A DNA stretch of 64,000 nt from Marsupella aquatica. Taxonomy: Eukaryota; Marchantiophyta. Shown here in pieces: positions 10,811 through 22,792 of the stretch. The notes under the pieces were generated by a model. It was not told the DNA's origin. It saw nothing but the letters and a program-made list of their open reading frames with translations, and did no database searches. The DNA is taken from the NCBI GenBank assembly GCA_973895155.1, contig OZ316892.1, positions 19,716,001-19,780,000 on the forward strand, in the 5' to 3' direction. Within the stretch, counting starts at the first letter, position 1; each line of letters begins with the position of its first letter. The translations under genes and the position numbers were made by a program.

Positions 10811-12904
10811 CTGTATCAGATTTTTAAGACCTCAAGTAAGGAAAATATCCAAAACCTAAAACCAGCCTAAACCCTCACCCCACTAAAATAACAACTCCTT
10901 TGACTGTTGCTCCCCCGGTTGCTCCCCAAACCCTTCAAGATACAACATATTAGATGATTTGGGTGTACATGATTAGGGTTTTGAGCACTTACGTATCATG
11001 GCTGGGAATTCAAAATCTGTTACTGTCTACCAGATTTGGTATAATTGGTCTTGTGGTATGCCTGGAAATTTGATGGATTTTAATTGCCCAATCATTTGTT
11101 CACATCATAAAGCCCAATTCTCTAATTTCCTACTTACCAGTTATTGGTTCTACCTGCTCAACTTTATGAGTTACAACTTTTAGGAGCTACATTTAATAAT
11201 TATATGATTTTTAGAGTACTCTCATGATATTTAGAAATATATGAATTAGCATTCTTCCCTCCCAAACCTATGCTGCATACCCGTTGTTCCTATATTTAAT
11301 CTCTAGGGTCTTACTATTTATATCAATGGAGGCCTCCCTATCACCTGCAAAGTTTTTAGGTCTTGGACCCCCTAAAATGTAAGAATTTTCTTAAAAAACT
11401 GACCCCTATAAGGTTGGAATTGTTTTGTAATATTCTAAAAAATTGATAAAAAGACCCTAATGGAATTATAACTCTCAAAATTAGATTTAAAAGATCATAT
11501 TGTTATTCTGAGAAATTTTTTAAGTTTTCTCTTAGAACCAATAAAATGACTATATGCTTTGTCACACATGATTTTATCATTTTTGTGGAAATGAAACCCC
11601 CAAGATTTTAATGTCTTAGGTTAATTTGTGTAAATTCCTGGGGAGAGAGTAGTTGGACCCTCGTCCAAATGGTGCTATAATTTATCCCATAGGCAGGTGG
11701 AAGCTCAGTCTGTTGTAATTTCAATTTGATACACTCTCAATGGGTCAAGAATATTGCCTGGAGAAGAAAGTAGCTTCCTTCTCTTGAAATGCTATCTCAG
11801 CAAAACTTAAAGCAAGTCAAATGGACACTTGCTAGCATCAACGACTTCCTTGCCTCAACCTAGGCCTAGACCACACTTCCTTGCTTCCACAAATTTCCCT
11901 TGCCTCACCTAAATGTTTTGTGTGTGAAGTATGGGTACCTGCAGAAACCTGGTCAGAATGGAGATAAAGGATGAGCTTGACACCTTGGGACCATCTTGGA
12001 ACCCAACCCAAAAGACGCCTCTGACTTGCAAAGAGATACAAAAGTTGAGAGAAGACCAAAAATATCGGGACCAGGTACCAGGGTTTATAGAGCAAGTCAA
12101 TGATTGACTGAGATATGTTCGAACTCTTGAGGTGCATGACATAGTGTGGCAGAAGTCAGAGTCCCCTGTCACCAGTACTAACCCAGCTCAAGCTCAAAAA
12201 GCACAAAATAGAGATAAAACAAAATGGTCATTTTCAAAACTAATTTAATTACAAAAGAAACAAATGATCCTAAATTTCAATCAGCCGTCTTCTATTTTAA
12301 TTGTGGTAAAATATGAGATGATGATTGAGAGTTTGATCTGACAGCTTTTTGAAAGTGTTGTATGTTCACTTGTCCATCAGAACTCATGCATCCAGGCTAC
12401 ACCCATTGAAATAATGAAAAGAACTGTAGTATCTCATTATACACCACCAACATGTACGTCTATGTTGAGGACTGATCGATCACACATTTCAAAACCGCAG
12501 CTGTTTACTAAAACCCTCACAAGAGCTTTGAAGAAGTCCATCGAGGGAAATTAATCAGTCCAGACATTGCTCAAGAGAATCTTATGCTACTTACTTTTAG
12601 CACACACACTAATTAAACTAAGGATGGATATCTTAAAAACTAGCTCAGTCCAGATATTGCTGAAGAGAATCTTATGCTACAAACTCTTAATATATTAGCA
12701 CACGCACTAAGCTGAGGATGGAGATCTTAAAAACTTACGTAAGATCTAGGTCCTTATTGGGAACGATCATGTCATCTTCATATGATCACATTTGCATCCA
12801 TCCTCCACAACCAAAATGTCATCTCTTAAACAGAAAAGGAAATTAAACTTACTAATTATATTGTTCAACAGATTTTATTTCTTGAATCGGCTCCATGTTT
12901 TTAT
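10811..12904. other. Intergenic; contains one solo foldback arm
   Basis: At 11,305-11,606 lies a single diverged copy of the arm of the foldback element at 6,890-7,640 (shared phrases CCCCCTAAAATGTAAGAA, AAAAGACCCTAATG and AACCAATAAAATGAC). The overlapping minus frames at 11,838-12,172 have no recognisable domain. I see no gene in the rest. Confidence 0.6.
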
Positions 12905-14047
12905 TCAAAGCTCAATAGGACTCAGCAATTGTAGAGGATTAAAGTAATCTGACAATAAAGTACCATATGCCGTAGGGCACCCTCTAATTGACCACACAAC
13001 TGGTCTGTTGTTGCTACTGAATCCGCTGCTTTGAAGGATATACCATCCTTTGCTTCTGACAGCGTCTCGTCTCTTCCACCGCACCATTGCAAACAGTTCA
13101 TTATTAACTGTTACAATTGAATATGGGTCAAGCTTGACCGAGTCTGTGGGGCCCAGTCCATCATATGCTATCGAACACCAATGATCCCATGATTTGTTGT
13201 CATTGTTGTAAACATGAAATCCATCGGAGTCGGCTGAATAGAACTTTCCTTGCATCATGAATACGCTTTCAATATTTGAAAATCTATCAACCAGATCCAT
13301 CCTTGGTTCCACCACTCTCCACTCATCCTTGAGTGGATGATAAACCTGCCATGATGATGCCACTCCACTTCGACAGGCCACAAAGAGTTCCTCGCCCATA
13401 TGTGTAACTCGAAGGGGGAGTTGCTCATATACCATTGGCTTTATTGGGGACCAGGCATCCACTTTGGGATCATAAAACTCTGATGCACAAGTATAGGACG
13501 TTGGATCCTCTGGGGAAGTACCACCGAATACATACAACTTTCCATCCTTGATACCACACTGGAAGGAGATTCTTGGTTCTAGCAAAGCTGCACACTCCTT
13601 CCAGTGCATATCCCCAACTGCCACATCCAAAACATGCACTCTTTGGTAGCTCCGGTTATTTGTGCTCATCCCTCCCAAAGCATATAAGTTACCCTCCAAT
13701 GCAATGAACTTGGGGGACCGAAATACAGCCCCGAATACAGCATCTGGGACTTCAGGAATTTGGTAAAGACTTTCTTCACTAGGGGAATAAAGATAAATCC
13801 CGTCGTGTCCTTGAGAAAAACTAGTGCCAATCCGAAGGACTATACAAGTTTCTAGTGAATGGCAGCAAACTGTGGCATTATATACAAGTCGACTTTTAAT
13901 CACTTGCTGCCAACTTCGACTCAATGAAGACAGTAGGGCAACGTCTCTCCTTGATAGTTTGGTGGCAATCTCCATCAACACTACGTCATTGGGTATCCCT
14001 GGAAGAAGTTCTTCCAATAAAGATGGCATGATGTCTTGAGGGTCCAT
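12905..14047 (-). CDS. F-box/kelch-repeat protein, 380 aa
   Basis: This is a single uninterrupted frame from ATG at 14047. An F-box lies at about residues 15-55 (IPNDVVLMEIATKLSRRDVA then LSRSWQQVIKS). A kelch-type beta-propeller follows, with the clearest blades at NLYALGG, KLYVFGGTSPED, EFYDPKVDAW, VYHPLKDEW and FHVYNNDNKSWDHW. By family, such proteins are substrate receptors of SCF ubiquitin ligases: the F-box binds SKP1 and the kelch propeller binds the target. It resembles the plant group that includes SKIP-type and AFR-type F-box/kelch proteins, but I cannot name an orthologue. It lies between SKP1-like copies A and B. No intron is needed to explain it. Confidence 0.9.
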   Translation of the reverse strand: MDPQDIMPSLLEELLPGIPNDVVLMEIATKLSRRDVALLSSLSRSWQQVIKSRLVYNATVCCHSLETCIVLRIGTSFSQGHDGIYLYSPSEESLYQIPEVPDAVFGAVFRSPKFIALEGNLYALGGMSTNNRSYQRVHVLDVAVGDMHWKECAALLEPRISFQCGIKDGKLYVFGGTSPEDPTSYTCASEFYDPKVDAWSPIKPMVYEQLPLRVTHMGEELFVACRSGVASSWQVYHPLKDEWRVVEPRMDLVDRFSNIESVFMMQGKFYSADSDGFHVYNNDNKSWDHWCSIAYDGLGPTDSVKLDPYSIVTVNNELFAMVRWKRRDAVRSKGWYILQSSGFSSNNRPVVWSIRGCPTAYGTLLSDYFNPLQLLSPIEL

Positions 14048-15607
14048 AAGATTTATTCGACTTCGAGGTACCTGGAAGCACCAAGCACGAGAACGTACAG
14101 TCTCCGTATTAGTAGTCAGATCTATACCATCCTCTAGATCTCCTTATTTACCAAAAGCAGATGTCTTTCCTGAGATGAAATTTCTTCAACATGCAAAGAT
14201 GTGTAGGTACTAATGGAGCCAGTCCTGTTCTACAAATTCAGACCGCTAAGTATTCTATCGAACAACTATATTAAAACCGTCAAACTACATCTCACTTCAC
14301 TGGCAGAAGAAATATATACTGATTCTATTAATTGATAATTCACAAGCTAGAAGTAAGAGGAATGTAGGTTTTCAGATGGGTTTGAAGAAGTACATACAGA
14401 GAGTTTGATCGATGAAGATCAAAGAAACCAACAAGAACCTTGTGGTGTGGTGTAGGACCAGAAGCTACGCAGGAACTAGAACTACGAAGAGATCGAGATT
14501 GTCTATAACAGGACTGTAGAGGAGTCGTCCACCGAATGCAAGAGTGCCAAAACTCCTCCCGAATTAGAATCACAAAGCTAGAGGCGGAGACTGTCTATAA
14601 CAGTCAGGACTGTACTCCAAAAGCAAAAGTGGAACTGGAATGCGAGATAAAGTTTCTCAGGAGCACGCAATGAGCTCTCAAAGGCCAAACATGAATACGT
14701 ACTCTGGATGACTTATTGCAATGGACACATAAGGTGAACATAGAGAGGCAGTGAGATAGAAGAATGAAGTAGAATGGAGGCAGAGTACGTGCTTCTTATA
14801 AGGTACCCTGGCAGCAGCTGAAGTGCATGAGATATTAATGATGAAAGGGATGTGGCATTGACAATAGACAAGTTTCTAGTCTCCCCAAAAAAGTTTGACA
14901 GACCGAGGACTTGCTTGATGAAATAGTACTGACTAAAGACACGTTTCTCAGACTGAGCCAGAGTCCAACGAACTGGTGCAACTTGGTGTCACTGACTAAG
15001 CACTTACCTGCAGCTTCAATTACTATTTCCCCACATAGTTTACAACCTACATTTGTTTGGGGAATAAATCTAGTTTGCATAAGAGACAATTCTCAAGATT
15101 TTGACTGGACCACCAAAAGTTATAATATTAAGTCCTATCAAATTTGAAAACGCTTAGAGATTGCGTTGTGTTCGCTGTTTAATTAAGGCAGCAACAGGTT
15201 TCCCTGAGCCATTTGAGCCCCCTTTCCTGTAGCAGGAGTCTACAGAATTAGAAAGCTTAAAGCGGTGCTTTGCTCCAATTAATTAATTAATGTACAAGAA
15301 AATGGGAAAACAGCTGGGCATTCCAGTTTTAGAATTTTTGGAGTAAGGAGTATGCATGAATGATGTAAAGGTGGACTTTGCTCCGAGATGTTGAGTTTGT
15401 ATTATCAATTTCCGATGCCTTGGCCTTCTTTTCATTGGAAGATGGGTTAAAAATGGTTGTGGTTTGTGTGACTTAGAATTGTAAGTTGCATTGTTTGACA
15501 TGAGCACCAAATTAACATGTTGTTACTAGCTAGCTTCCAAAATTCAGAAGCTAGTCATTAGATGAGCTTGCTAAACATACCCTCATGTTATGACTTCAGC
15601 TATTCTT
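14048..15607. other. 5' side of the F-box gene, no second gene
   Basis: This stretch holds the likely promoter and leader of the F-box/kelch gene, then AT-rich sequence. Small frames at 14,340-14,573 and 14,835-15,147 overlap on both strands and show no domain. Confidence 0.45.
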
Positions 15608-18288
15608 CCAGCGGATGCCTTTCTGAGACATTATATGATCGAGCAGGATTTAAGGCAACAGGTGCGAGCACAACAACACCTAGCTTCTTTGATACTTTTC
15701 TCTCTCAAAATGATATAGTGCGATTTTGCTTTTACTGCTGTTTTGTTTACGCTCTTTCTTAAACTGGGCAACAGGTGCGAGCACAACAACACCTAGCTTA
15801 ATTCTTTGATACTTTTCTCTCTCGAAATGATATCCTGCGTTTTTGCTTTTACTGCTGTTTTGTTTACGCTCTTTCTTAAACTGTCTCAGAACATTGGGTC
15901 GATCCAGTGCTTTTTCCTCTCCCAGAATGTCTTTTGCCTTTGCTTTTGTTGCTATCATTGTTGCGCCCATTCGATCTAAACCATGTCCCAGACTATTGAG
16001 TCGCAGTTCTGTGATTCGTTCTCTCGGGCAATTAGTTGGATTTTCCGCTTCTCTACGACATTTGGATGTGTGAGCTTGTTCCCCAAGCTTTGTGAAGTCC
16101 CCATTTTCAGGTCCCTAAGGCTCTGATATAATTTTTGCTGAATTTTAACGTGCTATATATCAGTAGGTTGGTGTGGCAAAAGTTGAGCACTAGACGAGAT
16201 CGAAGGAGGATTCGGAGTTGACAATTCCCTCACCTACTTAATTTGAAGAGATGGTTTCGAAAATGTGATGGTTGCACGTCGAAGCAATTACCCAGGAAGG
16301 CTTGAGTATAGTCGAGCTCTCTACTGCCGACCCGAATAACAGGTTTTACTCCCGAAACTATTTCAAGCAAATTTGGGGAGACACATATCTTTCTCTACCG
16401 CCAACCCGAACAAATAGTGTTGTAGTCGATCACGATAAAGTTAGCTAAGGCAAATATTTTCCCTAGCCTCACTTGTTTTCTTTATACATAATTAATCATT
16501 CTTGGCCCAATGCTCACGTGTAATTGTGGTGGCGTGTTCTCATACCAATAGTTTTGTCTTGTCAACTAAGGTTGGCATTGAAGAAGCGTTCTCACTGGTT
16601 GGGTTGTTGTGGAACTGGTTGTGGAAGTGTGTCAGTTTGTAAATGTACTTATGGTTGCAGTTGGGTGTTGTTGGGGAAGGTTGGCAGTAAACGTTTGTTG
16701 TAGTTGCATGCAGCTGGGTATTCTTAGACCGAGGTGACAATGACTAGAATGAATGCAAGTGGTGGAGGAAAATGGCAAGTGGTGAGGTGAATATGCACAA
16801 TGACGAGATTGAATGCAATTGGCTGGGCGGGAACTATCATTAATTTGAAAAACATTAATTGTTTGGTTAGAGAAGTCAGCGCAAGTTTCTTTGTGCTTTT
16901 AATGCTCCAAAAAGACAATTAACACTCACTTAATTTGATAACATGATAAGCATAGCTAAGAATCATTTCTGTGCTATTTTCATTACATTAAATTAAAAAT
17001 AACTAGCATATATTTGATACTAAAACACGGTGAATAAAGAACCTGCGGCTAAACCTGGGGATGATGAAACGGGGCCAAACTCTCACTTCAAAGCTAGCGG
17101 AAAATATTAATACTCCTAGTGTACATTTAGTTGCTCATGATGGTGTTCCTTTTTCGATGCCACCATATTGACACACTAGGACACTAGAAGTAATGCAACT
17201 TTCTTCTCAGTTTGCACAGATCGAAAATTTGAGAACATCAACTCTTTATGTACAGGTACTTCAGAGGTCTCAGAAAGAGATGGGTATCACCATTACTCGG
17301 CGAGGTAGACAAATCTATTTCTGAGTATTCATGGTCTGCTTAACTGAACAATGGTATACTGTATACCATGTGGAAACGCTCCTATGTAATCACTCTCTAA
17401 AAAAGGAATACTAAACTATTGACATGTAGCAAGCACTAAATCATGTGATGAGAAGTGACATTTTTAAATTGTTACCCCTTACTTCCTTGGTACTTCTAAG
17501 TCCTTCCCTACAATAAATAAAACCCCGCACATGATGTAAACATTTGTGGAAGTGACCCCGCAGGGCAACAGAGGCAAAAGTTTTGTTGCTCACCTGTTCA
17601 ATATCAGATTCGTCCACCTAAACTATCAGAACACCAATATCCTCTTCACAAATTTAGTGACAATCTGATCATGTATGTATGAATGGAGACAAAACAAGTT
17701 TAAAAGACTCAAGAGTGGTGAAGACTTTCTTTCAGACTGAGTAAATATATTTCAGTTCTGAGCTATCTAGCTTTATTATATAGGTGATTGAAATAAATCC
17801 AATTGGACAATAAATCTAGAGTGGAAGGACTGCATGGGGCCAGCTTTTTCGTTTATTTCTGGGTTGAATAATATATATATACATATTGTTAAGACAAATT
17901 TTTGTGCTGAATAAGTATCTGCACCCTCTAGCCCAGACGTTCATCTTTAGAGTGATGGGCTGAGAAGGTTAACCATGGTTTGAGAGCGTGATACCAGCAG
18001 GTATAAAGTAATTAATATCTCACACATAGACATAGCTCAGGAGCCCATTGCACTGTGAGCTGGTTGTTACGGGTTTGACAGTAGTACTGAAACTCATACT
18101 TTGAACCCAAGCAGCTGGCCTAGTTTTGAGGCAGGATTGTAAAGTTTTAGGTGAGAATTACTCCTCCAAATACGATGGAAGATCAGTCTAGGTTTTGTTC
18201 TACTTTATCCAATCTGTTGAAAGCAGCCAGATCAAGGTGCACACGACACTATCAACTATCAAATCACTACAGACTCGGTGTGTCCTTT

Positions 18289-19165
18289 GACCCCTGGGCC
18301 CTCAGCTTACAAAATAACAAAACATACATCCAATGAGTATTAAATATCAAATTTTTGAATAATATTATAACACCGTTCTAACCAACAAGGTACTTATATA
18401 CCTCCAATGTTGATTGAAATAAATGAAAGTTTCTTTTTTAATGTGTCCCAAAGTTGTTCAATTGAAGGGCCATGGAAATACCCAATGACTCGTGTCATCC
18501 ATTGATTGGACCACGTGTCAACGTACCAAGTGGGATTAGGGTGTACGGGATTTGGGGGAATAGTGCCCAAAGATTGTCATGTTCCCCCTCACCCCTCCCT
18601 TTGTAAGAGCCGTCCGATGGAAGATACCCTAGATTGGACGACCAGGATTATGAATGGGTCCAAGGGGCTGGCAAGACCAGGGGGAGACAGTGCTGGAGAC
18701 TGGGACTCAAGCAGGCACGACAGGAGGGGTCTCCCCAGAGGTTGCTAGCCGGGGCCCCACTTTCTCAATTTCTTCTGGGCTTTCTTTGCGAGTTCTTCAT
18801 CTTCTGCAGAGCTTGCTTGATCTTGGGCCAGGGTTTGGGCGAAAGTGTTTGACGTTGGGCCTTCTCAGCAATCTGGGCGGACTGCGAGCTGGGGCGGGAG
18901 CTCGGGTCAGGATTGCAAGCTGGGCGGGGAGTAATTTTTTTATAGCAAATGAAGGGTATTTTAAATTCCAACATATGTTTGATTATAATAACATAAGTAG
19001 ATTTCATATGTTTGATTATAATAACATAGGTAGATTTTATATAGGACTGAAAATTTCTTTTTAGAACAAACAAGGTTAATTTTAATGTTCCTCCAAAATA
19101 TACCCCTGGGGTTTTGGGTCACAAGTATGCTTCATTATATTTCCCTTAGTGAGGGACCTGGGTCT
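18289..19165. mobile_element. Probable TIR element inside block B
   Basis: Blocks A and C are continuous at this position, whereas B carries about 880 extra bases. The insert begins near GACCCCTGGGCCCTCAG. Its end, read on the other strand, is GACCCAGGTCCCTCAC, which gives imperfect terminal inverted repeats. It has no coding capacity I recognise. A 35 bp unit (CATATGTTTGATTATAATAA and following) is repeated twice near 18,972-19,040. The class is unknown and exact edges are uncertain. Confidence 0.45.
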
Positions 19166-19359
19166 TCCACCAAACCCAAAATTGTCTTTACGTCCCCAAT
19201 TGAGCTTCAAAGTAATTAAGCAATTAATTATCAAGATGCACATGCACATCCATATCACCAAAAAAATCCTTATATAATAGCTAGTATCACTACATAGAAG
19301 TAGCAACAAAGTACCAAAATGCAGGGAAGCTGCCCATAAAGAATCTCAGTCCCAAAGTC

Positions 19360-19386
<27 letters not shown>
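19360..19386. repeat. (AT)n microsatellite
   Basis: This is a run of about 13 AT units downstream of the SKP1-like pseudogene in block B. Blocks A and C have only a short TATATATA stretch at the same place. Confidence 0.9.
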
Positions 19387-19390
<4 letters not shown>

Positions 19391-19666
19391 CATCTAGCTG
19401 TGATCAATTGCTAGCTAGTGAGTTTGTGACATTCTGCGTAACACTAGAAATTTGAAAACACTGCTAGGCCAATGGGGTTCATTCCCAGAGCCCTTGGGAA
19501 ACCAGAGAGAAGTAGAAAACCCTTGTGTTTACATACTGTTCACTCGATCTTTCCTCACCCTAAAATGGTGAAAGCAGTAGGCAAAGCTAAAGGCAGCCAA
19601 TGCTATCATGATGGGAAGAACCGTTGCTGCTTAGTAGCGTTTTCTGCCCCCACTTCGGGAGTGTAG

Positions 19667-19809
19667 TCATGTACTTTCAAAAAAGTACTCGATCTTGATC
19701 TCTTCAACACTCTTGCCATTGATGAGGTCGGCAAATCTCTGGCACACCAAATCGAGCAGAGGCCTCAAATTCATGTAGCTTCCTGCCTACAAGGAGCAAC
19801 GAGAAATTT

Positions 19810-19870
<61 letters not shown>

Positions 19871-20306
19871 ATTCAGCAGCTCACTAATAAATACTGGGAG
19901 GTCGATCATACACAAATCCAGATCCTAGGGATTATATATGCCATGCACGGAATTGACCTAGATAATTGCTTAGAAGTTAGTGCCTGAATGAACAAATAAG
20001 CTACAGTAGCCTTACATGGATGAGACCCAAAAGGGTTGGATGATCAACCTCGACAAAAGCAGCATCCCAATGCTTTACTTCATCGTCGGTAGCAGAATTA
20101 GATTGCAGATGATATGTGCAATACTGGATCACCTTGATCAGTATCGTGCTGGGATCGAATTGACATTCGGCAAGCAAATGATGTACTCGTCAGTGATCTC
20201 CACTCTCGCCATGACTAGTTTTGCTTCTTGCAGCACCGCCAGGTCTACTTCAAGTTTAGCATGGTCAGATGACTACAACTGCACCTTAATTTCTCTGGCT
20301 TGACAT
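19667..20306 (-). pseudogene. SKP1-like pseudogene (copy B)
   Basis: The same two-exon layout as copies A and C can be traced: exon 1 at 20306-20016 with the same donor, exon 2 from 19786 with a CCTTGTAG acceptor. An extra four bases after the sixth codon create an immediate stop (M-S-S-Q-R-N-stop). A further insertion of about eight bases lies in the middle of exon 1, and a four-base insertion in exon 2 shifts the frame before the stop at 19667-19669. The intron contains an expanded GA repeat. No functional protein is expected. Confidence 0.8.
19814..19868. repeat. (GA)n microsatellite in SKP1-B intron
   Basis: About 27 uninterrupted GA units. A similar tract is in the matching intron of copy C (22,272-22,326) but not in copy A, so the expansion is shared by B and C or occurred twice. 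Confidence 0.95.
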
Positions 20307-22113
20307 CTTGGTTCGTCTGGTGGTTGCATGTGTCGAATGTGAGTTTTCTCTCACATGATGTTAACATTTGTGAAAGTGACCCCCCAGGGCAAGAGAGGCG
20401 CGCTAAAGTTTAGTTGCTCACATGTTCAATATCAGTTTCGTCCACCTAAACTATTAGAACACCAATATCATCTCCACAAATTTGGTGACAATTTGATCAT
20501 GCATGTATGTAGGAATGGAGACACAACAAGTTTAAAAGACTCAAGAGTGGTGAGACGTTCTTTCAGACTGACTATATATGTTTCAGTTCTGAGCTATATA
20601 TCTAGCTTTATTACATAGGTGATTGAAATGAATCCAATTGGACAATAAATCTAGAGTGGAAGGCGCTAGGACTGAATGGGGCCAGCTTGTGCACTCCCGA
20701 ATTCAGACCCAGCTTTTCACTTCAGCTTAGTTCAATCAATCTAAATAGGGAGGAGTGGTCTGTGTTGAGCCGCGCCAGCTTTCCTACTCTTAGATGATTC
20801 AAACTCCTTTGTTGAGTTAGCTTAGTCCATAACTGCCCTCCGGATATAGTTAGATTGACGGTCAAATCCGGGGGTCAAATGAAACAGGCTCGGACCTAAG
20901 TTGAGTAGGCAAGCAGAATGTGGGCATCATTCTCATGAGTCGCGTTTGGATGGGATACATGCCGGCAAAATATGTAGGATATCGTTTGATTTTATGGAAC
21001 GGGATTGATGAATATGACAAATCCTGCTTGCCGATCATTAATTTACTCTTGGTAACAAAAATGCTGGGTCGACATCACAAGAAATGCATGCCCAAAGAAA
21101 TACTATGTCAAGACGGATTTAATGTACCTAAAGATTTTATGAGAAGCTTACACCAACAACAATACGGGGTGTCGCGCGATCAGATACATTGTGGCAATAA
21201 TTTGGGAGCTAGGGTAGCTAGTTTGGGATAAAACTAGACAAGAGGGAGGCCAAATTAAAGAATAGGAAGATGAGTTAAAGGCAGAAGTGGCCAAACTACG
21301 GGAACAGGAGGAGGTAAATCTATAGCTCAAAAAGTAGATCCGCAGAGAAAAAAAGAATTCTTACTTTTTTCATTGGCTATATAGAAATAAATAGACGGAA
21401 TATAATTGAGCGAGATGATGGAGCACAGAGGGAGGGCACCGTTCACTAGAGCAGGTCGACTGAAACGCGACCCAAAGGCTCATTTATAACACAAGGCAGA
21501 TCTATTCCCTTCCCATGTGGGACATGATTTGTCTAGGTTTTGTTCTACTTTATCCAATCGCTCTGTTGAAAGTAGCCGGATCGAAGTGCACACAATACTA
21601 GCTATCAAATCACTAGAGACTGGGCGCGTCCTTCGACCAAACCGAAAATCTATTGTCTTTACGTACCCGATTGATCTTCAAATTAACTAAGCAATTAATT
21701 ATCAAGATGCACATGCACAACCATATCACCATAAACATCCTTATATAATCGTATCATTACATAGAACCAAATTAAGTACCAAAATGCTGCAGGAAAGTTC
21801 CCCAGAAAGAATCTCAGTCCCAAAGTCTATATATATATTGCACATCTAGCTGTGATCAATTGCTAGTTAGCTAGTAAGTTTGTGACGTTCTATGTGACAC
21901 TAGAAAATTGAAAACACTGCTAGGCCAATGGGGTTCATTAACAAAGCCCTTGGGAAACCCTTGTGTTTACATACTGCTCACTCTATCGTTCCTGACCCTA
22001 AAATGGTGAAAAGCAGTACGCAAAGCTAAAGGCAGCCAATGCTATCATGATGGGAAGAACCACTGGGAAAACCATTGCTGCTTAGTAGCGTTTTCTGCCC
22101 TCTCTTTGGGAGT

Positions 22114-22267
22114 TTAGTCATGCGCTATCCCAAAAGTACTCTTGATCTCTTGAACACTGTTGCCATTGATGAGGTCGGCAGCTCTCTGGCACACCAAATC
22201 GAGCAGAGGCCTCAAATTCATGTAGTTTCCTGCCTACAAGGAGCAACGAGGAATTTTAATTAGACAT

Positions 22268-22330
<63 letters not shown>

Positions 22331-22792
22331 CAAGCCAGATCGAAGAATGTGTTATTCAGCAGTCCACTAATAAAATACTGCAAGGTCGATCATACGCAAA
22401 TCTAGATCCTAGGGATTATATATGCCATGCACGGAATTGACCTAGATAATTGTTTAAAAATTAGTGCCTGAATGAACAAATAAGCTACAGTAGCTAGAGG
22501 ATGTCAAACTTACATGGATGAGACCCAAAAGGGTTGGATGATCAACCTCGACAAAAGCAGCATCCCAATGCTTTATTTCATCGTCGGTAGCAGAACTAGA
22601 TTGCAAATGATATGTGCAATACTGGATCACCTTGATCAGTATGGTGCTGGGAACATTCGGCAAGCAAATGATGTACTCGTCAGTGATCTTCACTGTCTCC
22701 ATGACTAGTTTTGCGTCTTGCAGCACCGCCAGGTCTACTTCAAATTTAACATGGTTAGATGACCACAGCTGCACCTTTCTCTGGCTTGACAT
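22114..22792 (-). CDS. SKP1-like protein (copy C), C-terminally shortened, 132 aa
   Basis: Exon 1 spans 22792-22514 (93 codons, same GTAAG donor as copy A). Exon 2 spans 22233-22114 (40 codons including stop). The BTB/POZ-type part is intact and nearly identical to copy A. Exon 2 reads through LLDLVCQRAADLINGNSVQE and STFGIAHD, then meets TAA, where copy A continues DYTPE. The frame is open for 74 codons upstream of the chosen ATG, but the match to copy A supports the start at 22792. It may be a functional shortened adaptor or an early pseudogene. Confidence 0.65.
22272..22326. repeat. (GA)n microsatellite in SKP1-C intron
   Basis: A GA run of about 27 units lies between exons 1 and 2 of SKP1-like copy C, at the same place as the tract in copy B. 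Confidence 0.95.

Larger units (their letters stand above)
15608..20345. repeat. Segmental duplication, copy B (SKP1-like pseudogene)
   Basis: This is a diverged copy of block A. The first part (15,608-17,340) matches 1,385-2,400. Within it a segment of about 100 bp (GCAACAGGTGCGAGCACAAC) is itself duplicated at 15,654 and 15,770. From about 17,560 it matches block A from 2,400 onwards, and it ends at 20,345, where block C begins again at the 2,400-equivalent point. The junction lies at a shared ACATGATGTTAACATTTGTG phrase, which suggests recombination between copies. Confidence 0.7.
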
